NCBI GenBank assembly: GCA_015179125.1
Contig: WHVA01000325.1
Location: 1-64,000, forward strand
DNA length: 64,000 nt
Direction: 5' to 3'
From: Gautieria morchelliformis
Lineage: Eukaryota; Basidiomycota; Agaricomycetes; Gomphales; Gomphaceae
Shown: positions 1-9,890 of the stretch, in pieces
How positions within the stretch are numbered: position 1 is the stretch's first letter
How the letters are laid out: every line of letters begins with the position of its first letter
The notes under the pieces: model-generated
The model's database searches: none
What the model was told of the DNA's origin: nothing
What the model saw: the letters and a program-made list of their open reading frames with translations, nothing else
Program-made: the position numbers and the translations under genes

Positions 1-239
1 CCTTGTCCAAGTGATCTCTCAAGTCTCCATCCTCAGGCACCTCATACTGCGAAGCTGTCTCTGTAGGTTGGTGAGGACCATCTTGGGCTTTTTGGTCATC
101 TCATTGACCAATGCATCCAGACTTCTTTTGCTGTATGCTTCTTCTGTAGCATCAGAGCTAGTGACTCTGACACTGAGACGATTATTTGGGTTTTTGCCTG
201 TCCTTCTCTGGCAAGATACTTCTCCAGCTTCTCCTCAGC
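1..239 (-). mobile_element. Ty1/copia Gag fragment (older, minus-strand copy)
   Basis: Read on the minus strand, this is the Gag region of the same copia family as the intact element at 1990-7132; its complement matches that element around 2590-2830 with scattered substitutions. It is one half of a copy split by the Ty3 element at 240. The other half resumes at 10104, after a duplicated TCAGC. The rest of its pol lies left of the window. It is a dead fragment that gives the age order: this copia copy was here first. Confidence 0.92.
235..239. repeat. Target-site duplication TCAGC (left copy)
   Basis: TCAGC directly precedes the 5' LTR at 240 and is repeated directly after the 3' LTR at 10104-10108. 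Removing the Ty3 element and one copy restores the continuous copia Gag reading on the minus strand. Confidence 0.93.
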
Positions 240-453
240 TGTAAATAACCCGTGTATCTACATGTACATTAGTTATTACATAATCCCAGTGGGCCCCTTA
301 GGGACCCACTGTATAGTTTAGGCGTGGGAACCGGCTAGCGGTCCCCATCGCATCTTACTCTTACCTGTCACTACGTAGCATTCAGAATACCACTCATTGG
401 TCAAGTTCTGCAGTGCCCTTGTGATACAAGGTCCTAAGATCGACATCTTTACA
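240..453 (+). repeat. 5' LTR of the Ty3-type element (214 bp)
   Basis: TG...CA ended, with inverted TGTAAA/TTTACA termini. It differs from the 3' LTR at 9891-10103 by one extra G in a run and a few substitutions, which indicates a fairly recent insertion. Confidence 0.93.
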
Positions 454-551
454 CCTTTTTGAACTATCCTGCGGTTGATCGCCACGCGACCAACCGATTG
501 TGGATTCGAAGCAATCTTGAAAAAGATCGCTGCATCGACGACTAAACATCG

Positions 552-1834
552 TTGAGACCTCCAGTAGACCCTCTACTGTCGGCTGCGAGCATGATGATTC
601 CACGCAGTCGAAGACGGACACGAGCGACGAGCTCGAGATCCACACCCCAGGCGCAGCCCAGTGACACAACAGCTGACGCTATCCTGGACCAAGGGACCAG
701 GACGATAGAAGACGGAGAGATCGTAGATCTCACCGCCCTCGTCCCCTCAGTAGGGAACGAGGAAAACCCCGACCACGTCTCGTCGAGCGTGGCCGAAGAA
801 GAGACAACGCCGAGCGACGAGCCAGCACCGCCCCCCACCTCCCTCTGCCCGAGGACAAAGGAAAGGGCAGAGAAGTCTCGCCGTCGTCAGACGGTAGAGC
901 AACAACGTCAAGACGGGCACAAAGCCACGACTCAAACCGACGCTCTCGAAGTAGAGCGACGACAATCGTCCCTGAAGGAGGACGACGGCAAGAGAGACGA
1001 GCCCCAGACAATAGTCAGGACTCGGAATACTCAAGCTCTAGTCGCAAGAGCTCGAGGGCTCACGCCATCGACCACAAGACGGCAGAGGCCCTGAACAAAC
1101 AGGTGCAGGCTGCGCTGCACCGAAGCACGCTGACGTGCCACGAGCACGATCAGCTGGCATTGCAGCTCGACAACGCCACCGCCGCCCTAATGGAAATCGG
1201 CAAGGAACTCCACCAGGCGGAGGAGATCAGGCTGCAAGATGCAGCCACGCTGGAGGACGTCCAGAAAGCACTCCGCCCACGTGGGGAACGCGACGCAACT
1301 CGTCCGAGCTCGCGACAGTCTGCAGCTAACAAACACAGTCGCGATGCGTGCCGAAATGAGCGAGACAAGCAGCGAATGCCGCCACCAGCCGTCCCGGTCG
1401 AACAGGACGTAAGGTTCGGGAACGAACCTCAGGAGCAACCGGCTGCCCCAACAGACAGCCGTAAAACGATCCAACAGATCGTTAGGGATCAGGTCGCCTC
1501 AGAGCCTGACTCTGAAATGACGACCAAGAGCTTAGAGCTTGAAGTCGCACACTGGCAGCGTAAGGAAGCCGCAGCCGCGCGCCGCCACACACGGGCACTC
1601 GAGCTACTAGCCAAGAACGCTGAAGAGACGGTGGCCCACAGCCACACCGCTCAGCTGCCCGACGAGCAGCTCACACAAGCTGTACAGGACGCACGGCAAG
1701 CGCGCGCTGCCTACAACAGCAGGCTACGGATCCGCAACGCGGGACTGACCGGGGACACCAGGCACAAAACGCCCCCGGAACCGAGAGCACAAAATGCTCC
1801 CGAACCCGAGCCCGGGGCCCGTCAGGGCATATAA
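552..1834 (+). pseudogene. Gag-like region of the Ty3-type element, two frames
   Basis: Two open stretches in different frames (552-1094 and 1103-1834) follow the 5' LTR. The first is Ser/Thr/Arg-rich and acidic, with no recognisable domain. The second is rich in Glu, Gln, Ala and Arg and looks like a coiled coil (about residues 10-60 and 140-200 of that stretch). No zinc knuckle is seen. Position and composition suit the N-terminal part of a Gag precursor; the family assignment is inference. The frame change near 1095 suggests a one-base indel. The reading stays partly open to the copia insertion at 1990 with a stop near 1893. Confidence 0.5.
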
Positions 1835-1976
1835 CAGCCTACCCCACGCGGCATCACAACCGCGCGAGCGATCCATGGCCCCAACGGAAGGCTAGGGAAT
1901 CCCTGACCAGGCCGACGTCGTACCAATGGAGCCGTACGACGGGATCACGCGGATGATCCGCGTGGCGTTGGCAGAC

Positions 1977-1987
1977 GCCGCGGACAC
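1977..1987. repeat. 11-bp flanking duplication at the copia insertion (left copy)
   Basis: GCCGCGGACAC lies two bases before the copia 5' LTR and is repeated at 7134-7144, one base after the 3' LTR. Read across the gap, it restores a continuous integrase reading of the host Ty3 element. Confidence 0.8.
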
Positions 1988-1989
1988 AG

Positions 1990-2371
1990 TGTTGGGTGCT
2001 TTTATGCTCCTGCACCAAAATCAAGCATAATATATTCGATTTGCTGTATGGTGTTTCAATCTCTTCTCACATTGTTCTTGTACCATGCACCCATTTCTCT
2101 GATTATTTTCGAAATTTTCCAGTCACTCCTTACCTCTCCATTTCATCTTGTTATTTCTATTTTCACAAGCGGCTGCACCCAGCGGAGTCTGAAATGACTT
2201 CGACGCGCGAGCTCTTGGGCGCTAAAGGGCCGGGTAGTAGTACATGCACAGTGAGACAGATTTCCCCCTCTCTCAGTGACAACTAAATTCACTGAGAGAG
2301 TGAATTAATTTCTAGTCTATTCTTTTGAGCAAGCAGTCCATACCTACTGCCTATAATTCCTGTCCTCTACA
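1990..2371 (+). repeat. copia 5' LTR (382 bp, shortened)
   Basis: Begins TGTTGGGTGC and ends CTCTACA. It is 116 bp shorter than the 3' LTR because the segment between two copies of a 27-bp direct repeat is missing. A hairpin with 12-bp arms (CTCTCTCAGTGA and its complement, 9-nt loop) sits at 2268-2300. Confidence 0.94.
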
Positions 2372-2385
2372 GGGTTATGGGCCCC
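2372..2385 (+). promoter_or_regulatory. Primer-binding site, half-tRNA-iMet type, containing the Gag ATG
   Basis: GGGTTATGGGCCCC follows the 5' LTR directly. It is complementary to the anticodon stem-loop of eukaryotic initiator tRNA-Met (GGGCCCAUAACCC), the primer arrangement known for Drosophila copia, where a cleaved half tRNA primes reverse transcription. The same site follows the LTR of the minus-strand copy at 10321-10330. The ATG inside it is the only upstream start for Gag. Confidence 0.8.
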
Positions 2386-5300
2386 GGAGACACTTCTGAG
2401 AAGCTATTGGGTGTTGAGAAGCTTGCTACTGATGGAAGTAATTGGCCATTGTGGCGAGCCACTCTCATCAGCTATTTTGAGTCCAAAAATCTACTCAAGC
2501 ATGTAGAAGGGAGAGTCACTCGACCTCCTGATCCTCCAGTTATGCCCCCAGGCCATATTCTTACAGAAGCTGAGGAAACTCAGATGGATAAGGCTGAGGA
2601 GAAGCTGGAGAGATACCTTGCTAGAGAAGGACAAGCCAAGACCCAAATCATCGTCTCAGTGTCAGAGTCATTAGCTCTGATGCTACAGAAGCAGAAGACA
2701 GCAAAAGAGACTTGGGATGCACTGGTCAATGAAATGACCAAAAAGCCCAAGATGGTCCTCACCAGCCTGCAGAGACAACTCCGCAGTATGAGATGTCCTG
2801 AGGATGGAGATTTGAGAGATCATTTGGACAAGGCCCAAGACCTATATGCTCGTCTTAATGAGATGGGAGCCAGAGTTTCCGAAGAAGAATTCATGGACAT
2901 TATCCTTGCGTCACTTCCACCATCCTATGAGGCAGTCATGAACGCCCTTACCACTTCGCTTGAAGAATGCGGGATGCCATTAGTCCCTGATAATATTATT
3001 AGGGTACTAAAGGCTCAGTATGACAGGAAGAAAACACTCCCGCAAGAAGAGCAGGTGTTTATTGGTTCATCTACTAAGAAGGACCAGAAGGGGCAGAAGG
3101 CGCATATATGCACCAACTGCAAAAAGCCTGGACATTCCATCGAAAATTGCTGGGCTAAAGGAGGTGGTAAAGAAGGTCAAGGACCACATCAGAAGAAAAA
3201 AGCCAAAGGCAAGAAGAAGAAGAAGGGTAAAGCAAAAGCGAATGTTGCCGAAGAAGAGTCCTCTTCTGAGGAAAGTGGTGATGGGCATCTTGCCTTCACC
3301 AATTTCGACGAGTGCTCGAATTTCAATCTGAGCACATCCTCAGGAGTTATAGTCATACTCGACACCGGAACGACATCGCATATGACTCCTCATAAAAATT
3401 TATTGAGGAACTACTGTCAATTCTCACAGCCGAGGACTATCCGAGCAGCCAACAAAGGCACCTTTGATGCCTTCGGTTCAGGACTGCTCGTATTATCCAA
3501 TAAGGTTGGAGATAAAACAGTAGAAGTCACTTTGCAAGATACATACTATGCACCAAAAATTGCTGCTACCCTCGTCTCGGTCGGTCGGTGCGATGATGCT
3601 GGCTACGACATTCGACTCGGTGGCCAGAAATGCACGATATCTAACGCTGTTGGAAAGGTATTGATGCAAGCACCGAAGGTCAATGGTTTATATCGACTAG
3701 ACCTCCAGTCACCAAGTGCTCAAGCCCATATGTGTTTGTCTGCCATGGAAATTCATCAAAAAATGGGGCACATCTCACAGAAGTCCCTACAACATCTATT
3801 AAATCATGGCATGATATTGGGCATTGAACTGAGCTCCACAGGCGATAGAATTGTCTGTGATGCGTGTATTCAGGCCAAGATTGCACGCAAACCTCTTCCT
3901 CGAGAACCCAGAGACCGAACATCAAAATTCGGTGACAGAATTTATTCTGATGTCTGGGGACCTGCAAGACACCTCACGATCGATAAAAAGTCATATTATG
4001 TCTCTTTTATCGATGACTACTCAAGAGAATCGGTGATCTATCTCATGGCGAACAAATCAGAAGCATTTTCAAAGTACAAGCTCTACGAGGCTTTAATGCT
4101 TCGACAGAGAAATGTGCACATCAAGGCACTTGTTTCTGATCGAGGGGGCGAGTATACGAGCTCTGAATTCGAACAGCATCTAGCCAAACAAGGCACGAAG
4201 CATCAGTTGATGGTACACGACACACCAGAGTCTAATGGTGTTGCCGAACGTCTGAACCGAACTCTCACTGAGAGAACTCGTGCCCTGCTGCTGGACTCAG
4301 GCCTTCCTAAGATATTATGGGGCTATGCAATACAGCATGCCAATTATCTTAGGAACAGGACGCATACAAGAGCTCTACCGGATAAAACTCCCTATGAGAT
4401 GATCCACCATGAGAAACCGAATCTCAAAGACATTCACGCGTGGGGAACTGAAGTCTATGTTAAGGTCACTCAGGGAGATAAATTGGAAGCTCGTGCCAAG
4501 AGAGCTCGGTGGATAGGAATTTCTGCGCAGAGCCATGGTCATTATATTTATTGGCCTGACTCGCACAAAGTTTCTGTCGAGCGGAATGTTGTGTTTGATT
4601 CAGAGATGAAGAAGGGAAAGGTCCCAATCATTTCTATTGAGGAATCCAAGCTACCTATGTCTAGAGAGGAGAAGAAGGCCATTCCGGCATCAGTGCCTGT
4701 TCCCGGTCGCTTAGTCAGTGAAGAGGCAAAGATCGAAGAAATTGATGAAAGTGCACCAGAGGAATATCTTGAAGAGCTGCAACCTATTCAGGGAGTTGAT
4801 GACAGACCTAGAGAAGCTGAACCGATAAGGAGAAGCGAAAGGATCCGTCAACAACAAGTGCAGCCGGCCCCATCAGGTCCCGTAACAAGGTCTCAGACTC
4901 AGAGACAAGCTGGCGCACATATGACTACGCTAGCTTACGAGGATGTTGAGGACCATAAAGAAGTTTTATTCGACCAAGAATTATCCTCCGAGATTGATGG
5001 CATCAGTAGCTATGAGTGTGCCATCAGTGCGTTTCCAACCGACGGTCAAAACAGTGACAAGGCGCCGGATTTGAGTCAAATTGAACCTAGCAATGCAGAC
5101 GAAGCTCTGAATAATCCTATGTGGAAGAAATCAATGGACAAAGAGTACGAGGCCCTAATCGACAAAGGAGTGTGGGAACGAGCTAAACCACCTCCTGGAG
5201 CCAATATTGTCGGTAATAAATGGGTCTTCCTTTGGAAGCATAATCCAGAAGGGAAACCAATAAAACCTAAATCGAGAATGGTCGCCCAAGGCTTCACACA

Positions 5301-6621
5301 GAAGTTTGGAGTCAACTATGATGAAACATATTCACCTGTTGCTCGGTTATCCTCCCTACGGATCATATGCGCCATTGCTGCTAGGAATGACTGGCCTATC
5401 CATCAAATGGACGTGGACTATGCATACCTCAATGCTACACTGCCTGAACCTATTTACATGAAGCAGCCGTATGGATATGAGTCCGGAGACAAAGACGAAG
5501 TGCTACTTTTGAAGAAAGCACTCTACGGCCTCAAACAATCTGGAAGGGAATGGTACAAACATCTAAGTGGTGAATTCCACAAATTAGGATTCACTACGTC
5601 AGCCACAGATGGGGCTGTATTTTATAGACGTGGCGGAAAGGGGCATGTGATCATTGCAACAGCTGTGGATGATCTCACCATCACAGCTGAGAATCAGTCA
5701 GTCCTGGACGAAGTCAAACGAGATCTTGCTCAGGTCTTCAGTATGAAAGATCTAGGCGAGATTCATTGGCTATTGAATCTTAAAATCGAAAGAGACTGGC
5801 AGAAGAAAACCATTGCAATTTCACAACCTGCATACATCGAGAAGATCATCAAGAAATTCAATCTCGAAGATGCAAAGACTTATGCTACGCCCCTTGATCC
5901 AGCCGTTAAATTATCTAAAGACCAATGTCCTTCTACAGAGAGAGGCAAGAAAGCCATGTCGAAGTTTCCATACAGGCAAGCCATAGGATCACTGATGTGG
6001 GCAGCTGTAGCCACTCGACCTGACATTGCATTTGCGGTGTCATTGCTCTCGCAATTCCTCGAAAATCCAGGTGGCACACATTGGAATGCAGTCAAACGTG
6101 TCTTCAAATGTTTGAAAGGCACGAAGCATTACAAGCTCACACTTGGAAGAAATCAAGACGGCTTGATGGGGTATTCAGATGCGGATTGGGGTTCACAGAG
6201 CCATAGGCGTTCGTATTCGGCATACTTATTTCAGATTGATGGAGGCACTGTTTCATGGAGTTGCCAGAAACAGTCGATAGTAGCCCTCTCATCAACTGAA
6301 GCCGAATTCGTCGCCCTGACCCATGCGGGCAAAGAGGCTCTCTGGATGCGCCATTTTATTTCTGAAATATTCCAACCACTGAACAGACCCATCCAAGTTT
6401 ATTCAGACAATCAATCAGCCATTGCCATCACGTATGGCACTCAACAACGCACGAGAACCAAACATTTCGACATCAGATTATGTTTCCTTCGAGATATAAT
6501 CAAAAATCAACAAGCCAAGCTCGTTTATTTGCCAACCGAACAAATGTTGGCAGATATTCTCACTAAAGGACTTCCTAGTCCTAGAGTGAAGATCCTCAAC
6601 GAGCAAATCGGAATATATTAA
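2377..6621 (+). CDS. copia Gag-Pol polyprotein, 1414 aa
   Basis: This polyprotein packages and copies the element RNA and integrates the cDNA. The domains in order are: Gag of the copia type (about residues 1-235, with SNWPLWRATLISYF near the N-terminus), a CCHC knuckle (CTNCKKPGHSIENC, about 245-258) and a Lys-rich linker. Next come an aspartic protease (LDTGTTSHM, about 328), the GAG-pre-integrase segment and the integrase core (YSDVWGP and IDDYSRES, about 525-545). The reverse transcriptase follows (KSRMVAQGF, MDVDYAYLN, and VDD in ATAVDDLTI), then RNase H (YSDADWG, STEAEF). There is no internal stop. The start was chosen because no other ATG precedes the conserved Gag block; it lies inside the primer-binding site. 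Function is certain by family; activity is inferred from intactness. Confidence 0.97.
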   Translation: MGPGDTSEKLLGVEKLATDGSNWPLWRATLISYFESKNLLKHVEGRVTRPPDPPVMPPGHILTEAEETQMDKAEEKLERYLAREGQAKTQIIVSVSESLALMLQKQKTAKETWDALVNEMTKKPKMVLTSLQRQLRSMRCPEDGDLRDHLDKAQDLYARLNEMGARVSEEEFMDIILASLPPSYEAVMNALTTSLEECGMPLVPDNIIRVLKAQYDRKKTLPQEEQVFIGSSTKKDQKGQKAHICTNCKKPGHSIENCWAKGGGKEGQGPHQKKKAKGKKKKKGKAKANVAEEESSSEESGDGHLAFTNFDECSNFNLSTSSGVIVILDTGTTSHMTPHKNLLRNYCQFSQPRTIRAANKGTFDAFGSGLLVLSNKVGDKTVEVTLQDTYYAPKIAATLVSVGRCDDAGYDIRLGGQKCTISNAVGKVLMQAPKVNGLYRLDLQSPSAQAHMCLSAMEIHQKMGHISQKSLQHLLNHGMILGIELSSTGDRIVCDACIQAKIARKPLPREPRDRTSKFGDRIYSDVWGPARHLTIDKKSYYVSFIDDYSRESVIYLMANKSEAFSKYKLYEALMLRQRNVHIKALVSDRGGEYTSSEFEQHLAKQGTKHQLMVHDTPESNGVAERLNRTLTERTRALLLDSGLPKILWGYAIQHANYLRNRTHTRALPDKTPYEMIHHEKPNLKDIHAWGTEVYVKVTQGDKLEARAKRARWIGISAQSHGHYIYWPDSHKVSVERNVVFDSEMKKGKVPIISIEESKLPMSREEKKAIPASVPVPGRLVSEEAKIEEIDESAPEEYLEELQPIQGVDDRPREAEPIRRSERIRQQQVQPAPSGPVTRSQTQRQAGAHMTTLAYEDVEDHKEVLFDQELSSEIDGISSYECAISAFPTDGQNSDKAPDLSQIEPSNADEALNNPMWKKSMDKEYEALIDKGVWERAKPPPGANIVGNKWVFLWKHNPEGKPIKPKSRMVAQGFTQKFGVNYDETYSPVARLSSLRIICAIAARNDWPIHQMDVDYAYLNATLPEPIYMKQPYGYESGDKDEVLLLKKALYGLKQSGREWYKHLSGEFHKLGFTTSATDGAVFYRRGGKGHVIIATAVDDLTITAENQSVLDEVKRDLAQVFSMKDLGEIHWLLNLKIERDWQKKTIAISQPAYIEKIIKKFNLEDAKTYATPLDPAVKLSKDQCPSTERGKKAMSKFPYRQAIGSLMWAAVATRPDIAFAVSLLSQFLENPGGTHWNAVKRVFKCLKGTKHYKLTLGRNQDGLMGYSDADWGSQSHRRSYSAYLFQIDGGTVSWSCQKQSIVALSSTEAEFVALTHAGKEALWMRHFISEIFQPLNRPIQVYSDNQSAIAITYGTQQRTRTKHFDIRLCFLRDIIKNQQAKLVYLPTEQMLADILTKGLPSPRVKILNEQIGIY

Positions 6622-6634
6622 GCTTGAGGGGGCG
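6622..6634 (+). other. copia polypurine tract
   Basis: GCTTGAGGGGGCG lies between the Gag-Pol stop codon and the 3' LTR, the place and composition of the plus-strand primer of copia elements. Confidence 0.8.
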
Positions 6635-7132
6635 TGTTGGGTGCATTTATGCTCCTGCACCAAAATCAAGCATAATATATTCGATTTGCTGTATGGTGTT
6701 TCAATCTCTTCTCACATTGTTCTTGTACCATGCACCCATTTCTCTGATTATTTTCGAAATTTTCCAGTCACTCCTTACCTCTCCATTTCATCTTGTTATT
6801 TCTATTTTCACAAGCGGCTGCACCCAGCGGAGTCTGAAATGACTTCGACGCGCGAGCTCTTGGGCGCTAAAGGGCCGGGTAGTAGTACATGCACAGTGAG
6901 ACAGATTTCCCCCTCTCTCAGTGACAACTAAATTCACTGAGAGAGGCAAGTAAATTAGTCTAGTGTTCTTTCGATTTATTGACCTAGAAATCCTCTGTAG
7001 TGAATTAATTTCTAGGTAGTGTATAATATACTTACAGTGACAACTAAATTCACTGAGAGAGTGAATTAATTTCTAGTCTATTCTTTTGAGCAAGCAGTCC
7101 ATACCTACTGCCTATAATTCCTGTCCTCTACA
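6635..7132 (+). repeat. copia 3' LTR (498 bp)
   Basis: Begins TGTTGGGTGC and ends CTCTACA. It has two copies of the 27-bp repeat CAGTGACAACTAAATTCACT... (near 6912 and 7034), where the 5' LTR has one. Outside that, one substitution near the left end (A here, T in the 5' LTR) was noticed. Confidence 0.95.
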
Positions 7133-7133
7133 A

Positions 7134-7144
7134 GCCGCGGACAC
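7134..7144. repeat. 11-bp flanking duplication at the copia insertion (right copy)
   Basis: Second copy of GCCGCGGACAC (see 1977-1987), after a single extra A that follows the LTR. Confidence 0.8.
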
Positions 7145-7741
7145 CCCGTTCAAGGGGGTGGCCCGGTTCGCACATCAGGCAAAATGGAACCTGATGGCGG
7201 CACACGATGCAATCATAGAGCATCGAGTGATGCAAACGTTTCACGCAAATAAGAAACGTATGGCGAGCGACAGGTACGCGGCCGACGACCGCGTCTACCT
7301 TTCGACACAAAACCTAACTCTCCCGAAAGGAAGAGCCAGAAAACTAGTCTCGCGGTACATCGGACCGTACCGCGTCGTCGAGGCTCACAACGACGCCTCA
7401 AAGGTGACCCTTGATCTTCCCGACGAACTGAAAAGCCGTCGCATTTCACCGGTCTTCCATTCCAGCCTCGTACGGCGATACGAGGCTAACAACGACGAAT
7501 TGTTCCCTCGTCGTGAGGCCAAGTCATTTTATGACTTCGGAGCAAATGACGACGAGGAGTGGCTCGTCGACAAGATTATCGCACATCGATGGATAAACTC
7601 GACGGACCTGGAATTCCAGGTCCGTTGGACCTAGGCGACGTGACATGGGAACCTATGTCGTCCTGCAAGGACCTTGAAGCCCTGGATAGCTACCTAGAGC
7701 TTCGGGGGGTGGGCAAGCCACGCGACCTCCCCAGACGCCGC
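7134..7741 (+). pseudogene. Integrase C-terminus plus chromodomain of the Ty3-type element (frameshifted)
   Basis: From the copia insertion to 7634 the reading encodes the end of a Ty3 integrase: a helical stretch with NLMAAHDAIIEHRV, then KLVSRYIGPYRV and ISPVFHSSLVR, the SH3-like GPY/F module. A chromodomain then starts (EEWLVDKIIAHRW... VRW). The frame breaks near 7630 and the chromodomain continues in the next frame (GDVTWEP ... LEALDSYLEL) to the stop at 7741. The chromodomain marks a chromovirus, a group that targets chromatin by binding modified histone tails. The coding region before it (protease to integrase core) is absent. Confidence 0.85.
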
Positions 7742-7887
7742 TAGACGCGTCCGTCACGTGCAGGCCATGTGACGCGCCTGCCACGGCGCGGTTAAATTTT
7801 CACCTCAGATCTTTCCGAGGGCGCATCGCTTCTTGGAAGCAACCACCACCATCATCTACCCACGAAGATGATGCCCCTAAAGATGGG

Positions 7888-9576
7888 ATGGACGTTGACC
7901 CGTCAACGTCCACAACGCGAACAACGGCCCCGAGACAAGGGGCCGCAGACATTCTCCATGCTCTGATAGACCAGGAGCACTGGACGATCGTGGGATGGGA
8001 GGACGCCCTCGCCATCGTCCACCCGGACGATTGCGCAACATGCGTGGACTACGCCGTGCACCTTAGAGCCGCGACCGGCACCCGCAAGGTCAAGTTGCGG
8101 GATGAAGACATCGGCGACGCCGTCGATGCAGCTTGGGGATGGCTCCCAAGGGCATCACGCGTGACGCGCGAGAAGAGCCCCTCCGGGACGTCCACAACCT
8201 CAAGAAAGAGGTCAAGGAGCTAGAACGCGCGGTCGAGGACCGCGACGACGCGCTCGTAACCGAGCGCGCCAGGATCAAGGAACTGGAGCAGCAGCTGAGT
8301 GCAGCCCAGCTCCAGGTTACCCTGGCCCACGTTGCCTCAAAAAGGCCGCGACATGACCCGGCCACAGACCCAGTGGCCGGGCCATCTTCACCTCGCGCGA
8401 CGGCGCCATTGCCGGCACACGCAACATCGGGGCTCGCATCCCGATTGTCGGCGCGACTCCGACCACGACAACAACGGAAGGGCAGAGCGCACCTTCCGAC
8501 TCTGCGTACGGCGTCCCAGATGGATGGGAGTCAGACTCGTCCGTCTGGAAGACGTACGACCCCGAACGGGCACAGCGGCTGGCAGAGCAGCCAAAGAAAA
8601 AGCACAAGAAAAAGCGCGGCTCCCTCCACACCATCAATGGGCTAGCCATTGCGAAGGAAAGCGCAATCAGCGCTTACCTAGCGGCGTCATCGTCGCACAC
8701 CATCAACGACCCCGCCCTTCAGCGGCGGGTAGCACAGGTCGAGGCCCAGTACATCGGGCCTGGCGTGGCCCTACATCCGCCGGCGGGGACAGTTGAGTCG
8801 GTTCATCCTCCATACCCGGGGGAGGGAAGGCTCATCCCACTCGGAGACCCACCGATCTCCGAGACGGGCCTCCTACCACGACCGGTAGGAAAGGCCCAAC
8901 AATGTCATACCCAATGGTACAACGTCTGCCCGCTCAACGAACCACGCTTCGTCGAACTCATAGCGCGGGCAAAAGAAACGCCGCAGATCGCGCGTATGCG
9001 CGAGATGATCGGCGTGTTCAAACGCATCGAGCGCGAACAACGCGCTCGCAATCCCAAAAGGGATTGTCTCGTGATAGCGGGTGGTACCCGCACGACATCG
9101 CGGCCATTCTAAAGGGTTGGATACACAACCCTGAAGGAATCCCCTCCGCCACCCGTGACAACGCGGATGGCACCTTCAACCTAGACGACATGGACGTCTG
9201 GATGTGGTTGAAGGCCCTTGCACCCCGGGTCAAAGGGGTCGCATCACCGCTCAGGGCGAGGCTACTCGACCTCTTTGGCTCGACGGACCAATGGTCAAGC
9301 CTCGTCGACGCCAGGGAAGTGCTGACGCCTCAGAGCACCACCCTGCGGCTCTCAATCACGGGCCCATTCCCTGTGGAGGGCCGGGCCGGCCCCGACATCC
9401 CACTCGCGGAGATCGCGAGATGGTTGGCCCGCTACGCGGGAGTCACGAGCGAGCGAGCGGCGCGCATTGAACATTACGTTCAGCACAGCATCACCGGCGC
9501 AGCATTCAGCGCCGCTGCCCGTGAGGGCCAACAAAAGGTCATCGAGACCAGCCACGTGAGGGCCACAGTGCCGTGA
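7888..9576 (+). pseudogene. Extra ORF downstream of pol in the Ty3-type element (several frames)
   Basis: Between the chromodomain and the 3' LTR, protein-like readings continue through several frames: 7888-8223 (DPSTS..., then HWTIVGWEDALAIVHPDDC), a coiled-coil-like stretch in 8133-8370 (KKEVKELERAVEDRDD), 8765-9112 (ARMREMIGVFKRIEREQ) and 8902-9576 (GTFNLDDMDVWMWLKALAP). They look like one protein broken by frameshifts. Some agaricomycete Ty3 elements carry such an additional ORF; I do not know its function. It resembles neither env nor a known enzyme. Confidence 0.5.
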
Positions 9577-9877
9577 CCCCTCACTCATGCTCAGCTCGAC
9601 CAAGAGCTGGCGCGCTTCCGGCCCCCTCCTCAAACGGAGGACCCGGCTGTTGAGGCCATGCTCCGAGATGACGCGGGCCCCAGCGCCCAAGCGGAGACCG
9701 CCGCTAATGGTGAGGCCGACCAGCCTCACCCGATCGCCACCGATGACACGGAGGTGCCCCGGAGGAGTCATGTGCTCCTCCGGCCCCGTATGACGACGTC
9801 GTCGTCGTATCGGCCACTCTAGAGGACTCCCTCATGGACAACCTCTATGAGTAGGCGTTAACCCCTATAGTTGTCTA

Positions 9878-9890
9878 TAGAGGGGGAGGG
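9878..9890 (+). other. Polypurine tract of the Ty3-type element
   Basis: TAGAGGGGGAGGG lies directly before the 3' LTR, the expected plus-strand primer. Confidence 0.8.

Larger units (their letters stand above)
1990..7132 (+). mobile_element. Full-length Ty1/copia LTR retrotransposon with intact Gag-Pol ORF
   Basis: The element has LTRs at 1990-2371 and 6635-7132, a primer-binding site, one uninterrupted 1414-codon Gag-Pol ORF and a purine tract before the 3' LTR. It is inserted in the integrase region of the Ty3 element at 240-10103. Because the reading frame is intact and the shared parts of the two LTRs are almost identical, this is the youngest insertion of its stack and the best candidate here for a mobile copia element. 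Confidence 0.97.

Noticed and set aside
1996..2286. 96-codon ORF repeated at 6641-6931 and, reversed, at 10471-10812
   Set aside because: It is the copia LTR read in one frame, with no domain; identity between copies comes from LTR structure.
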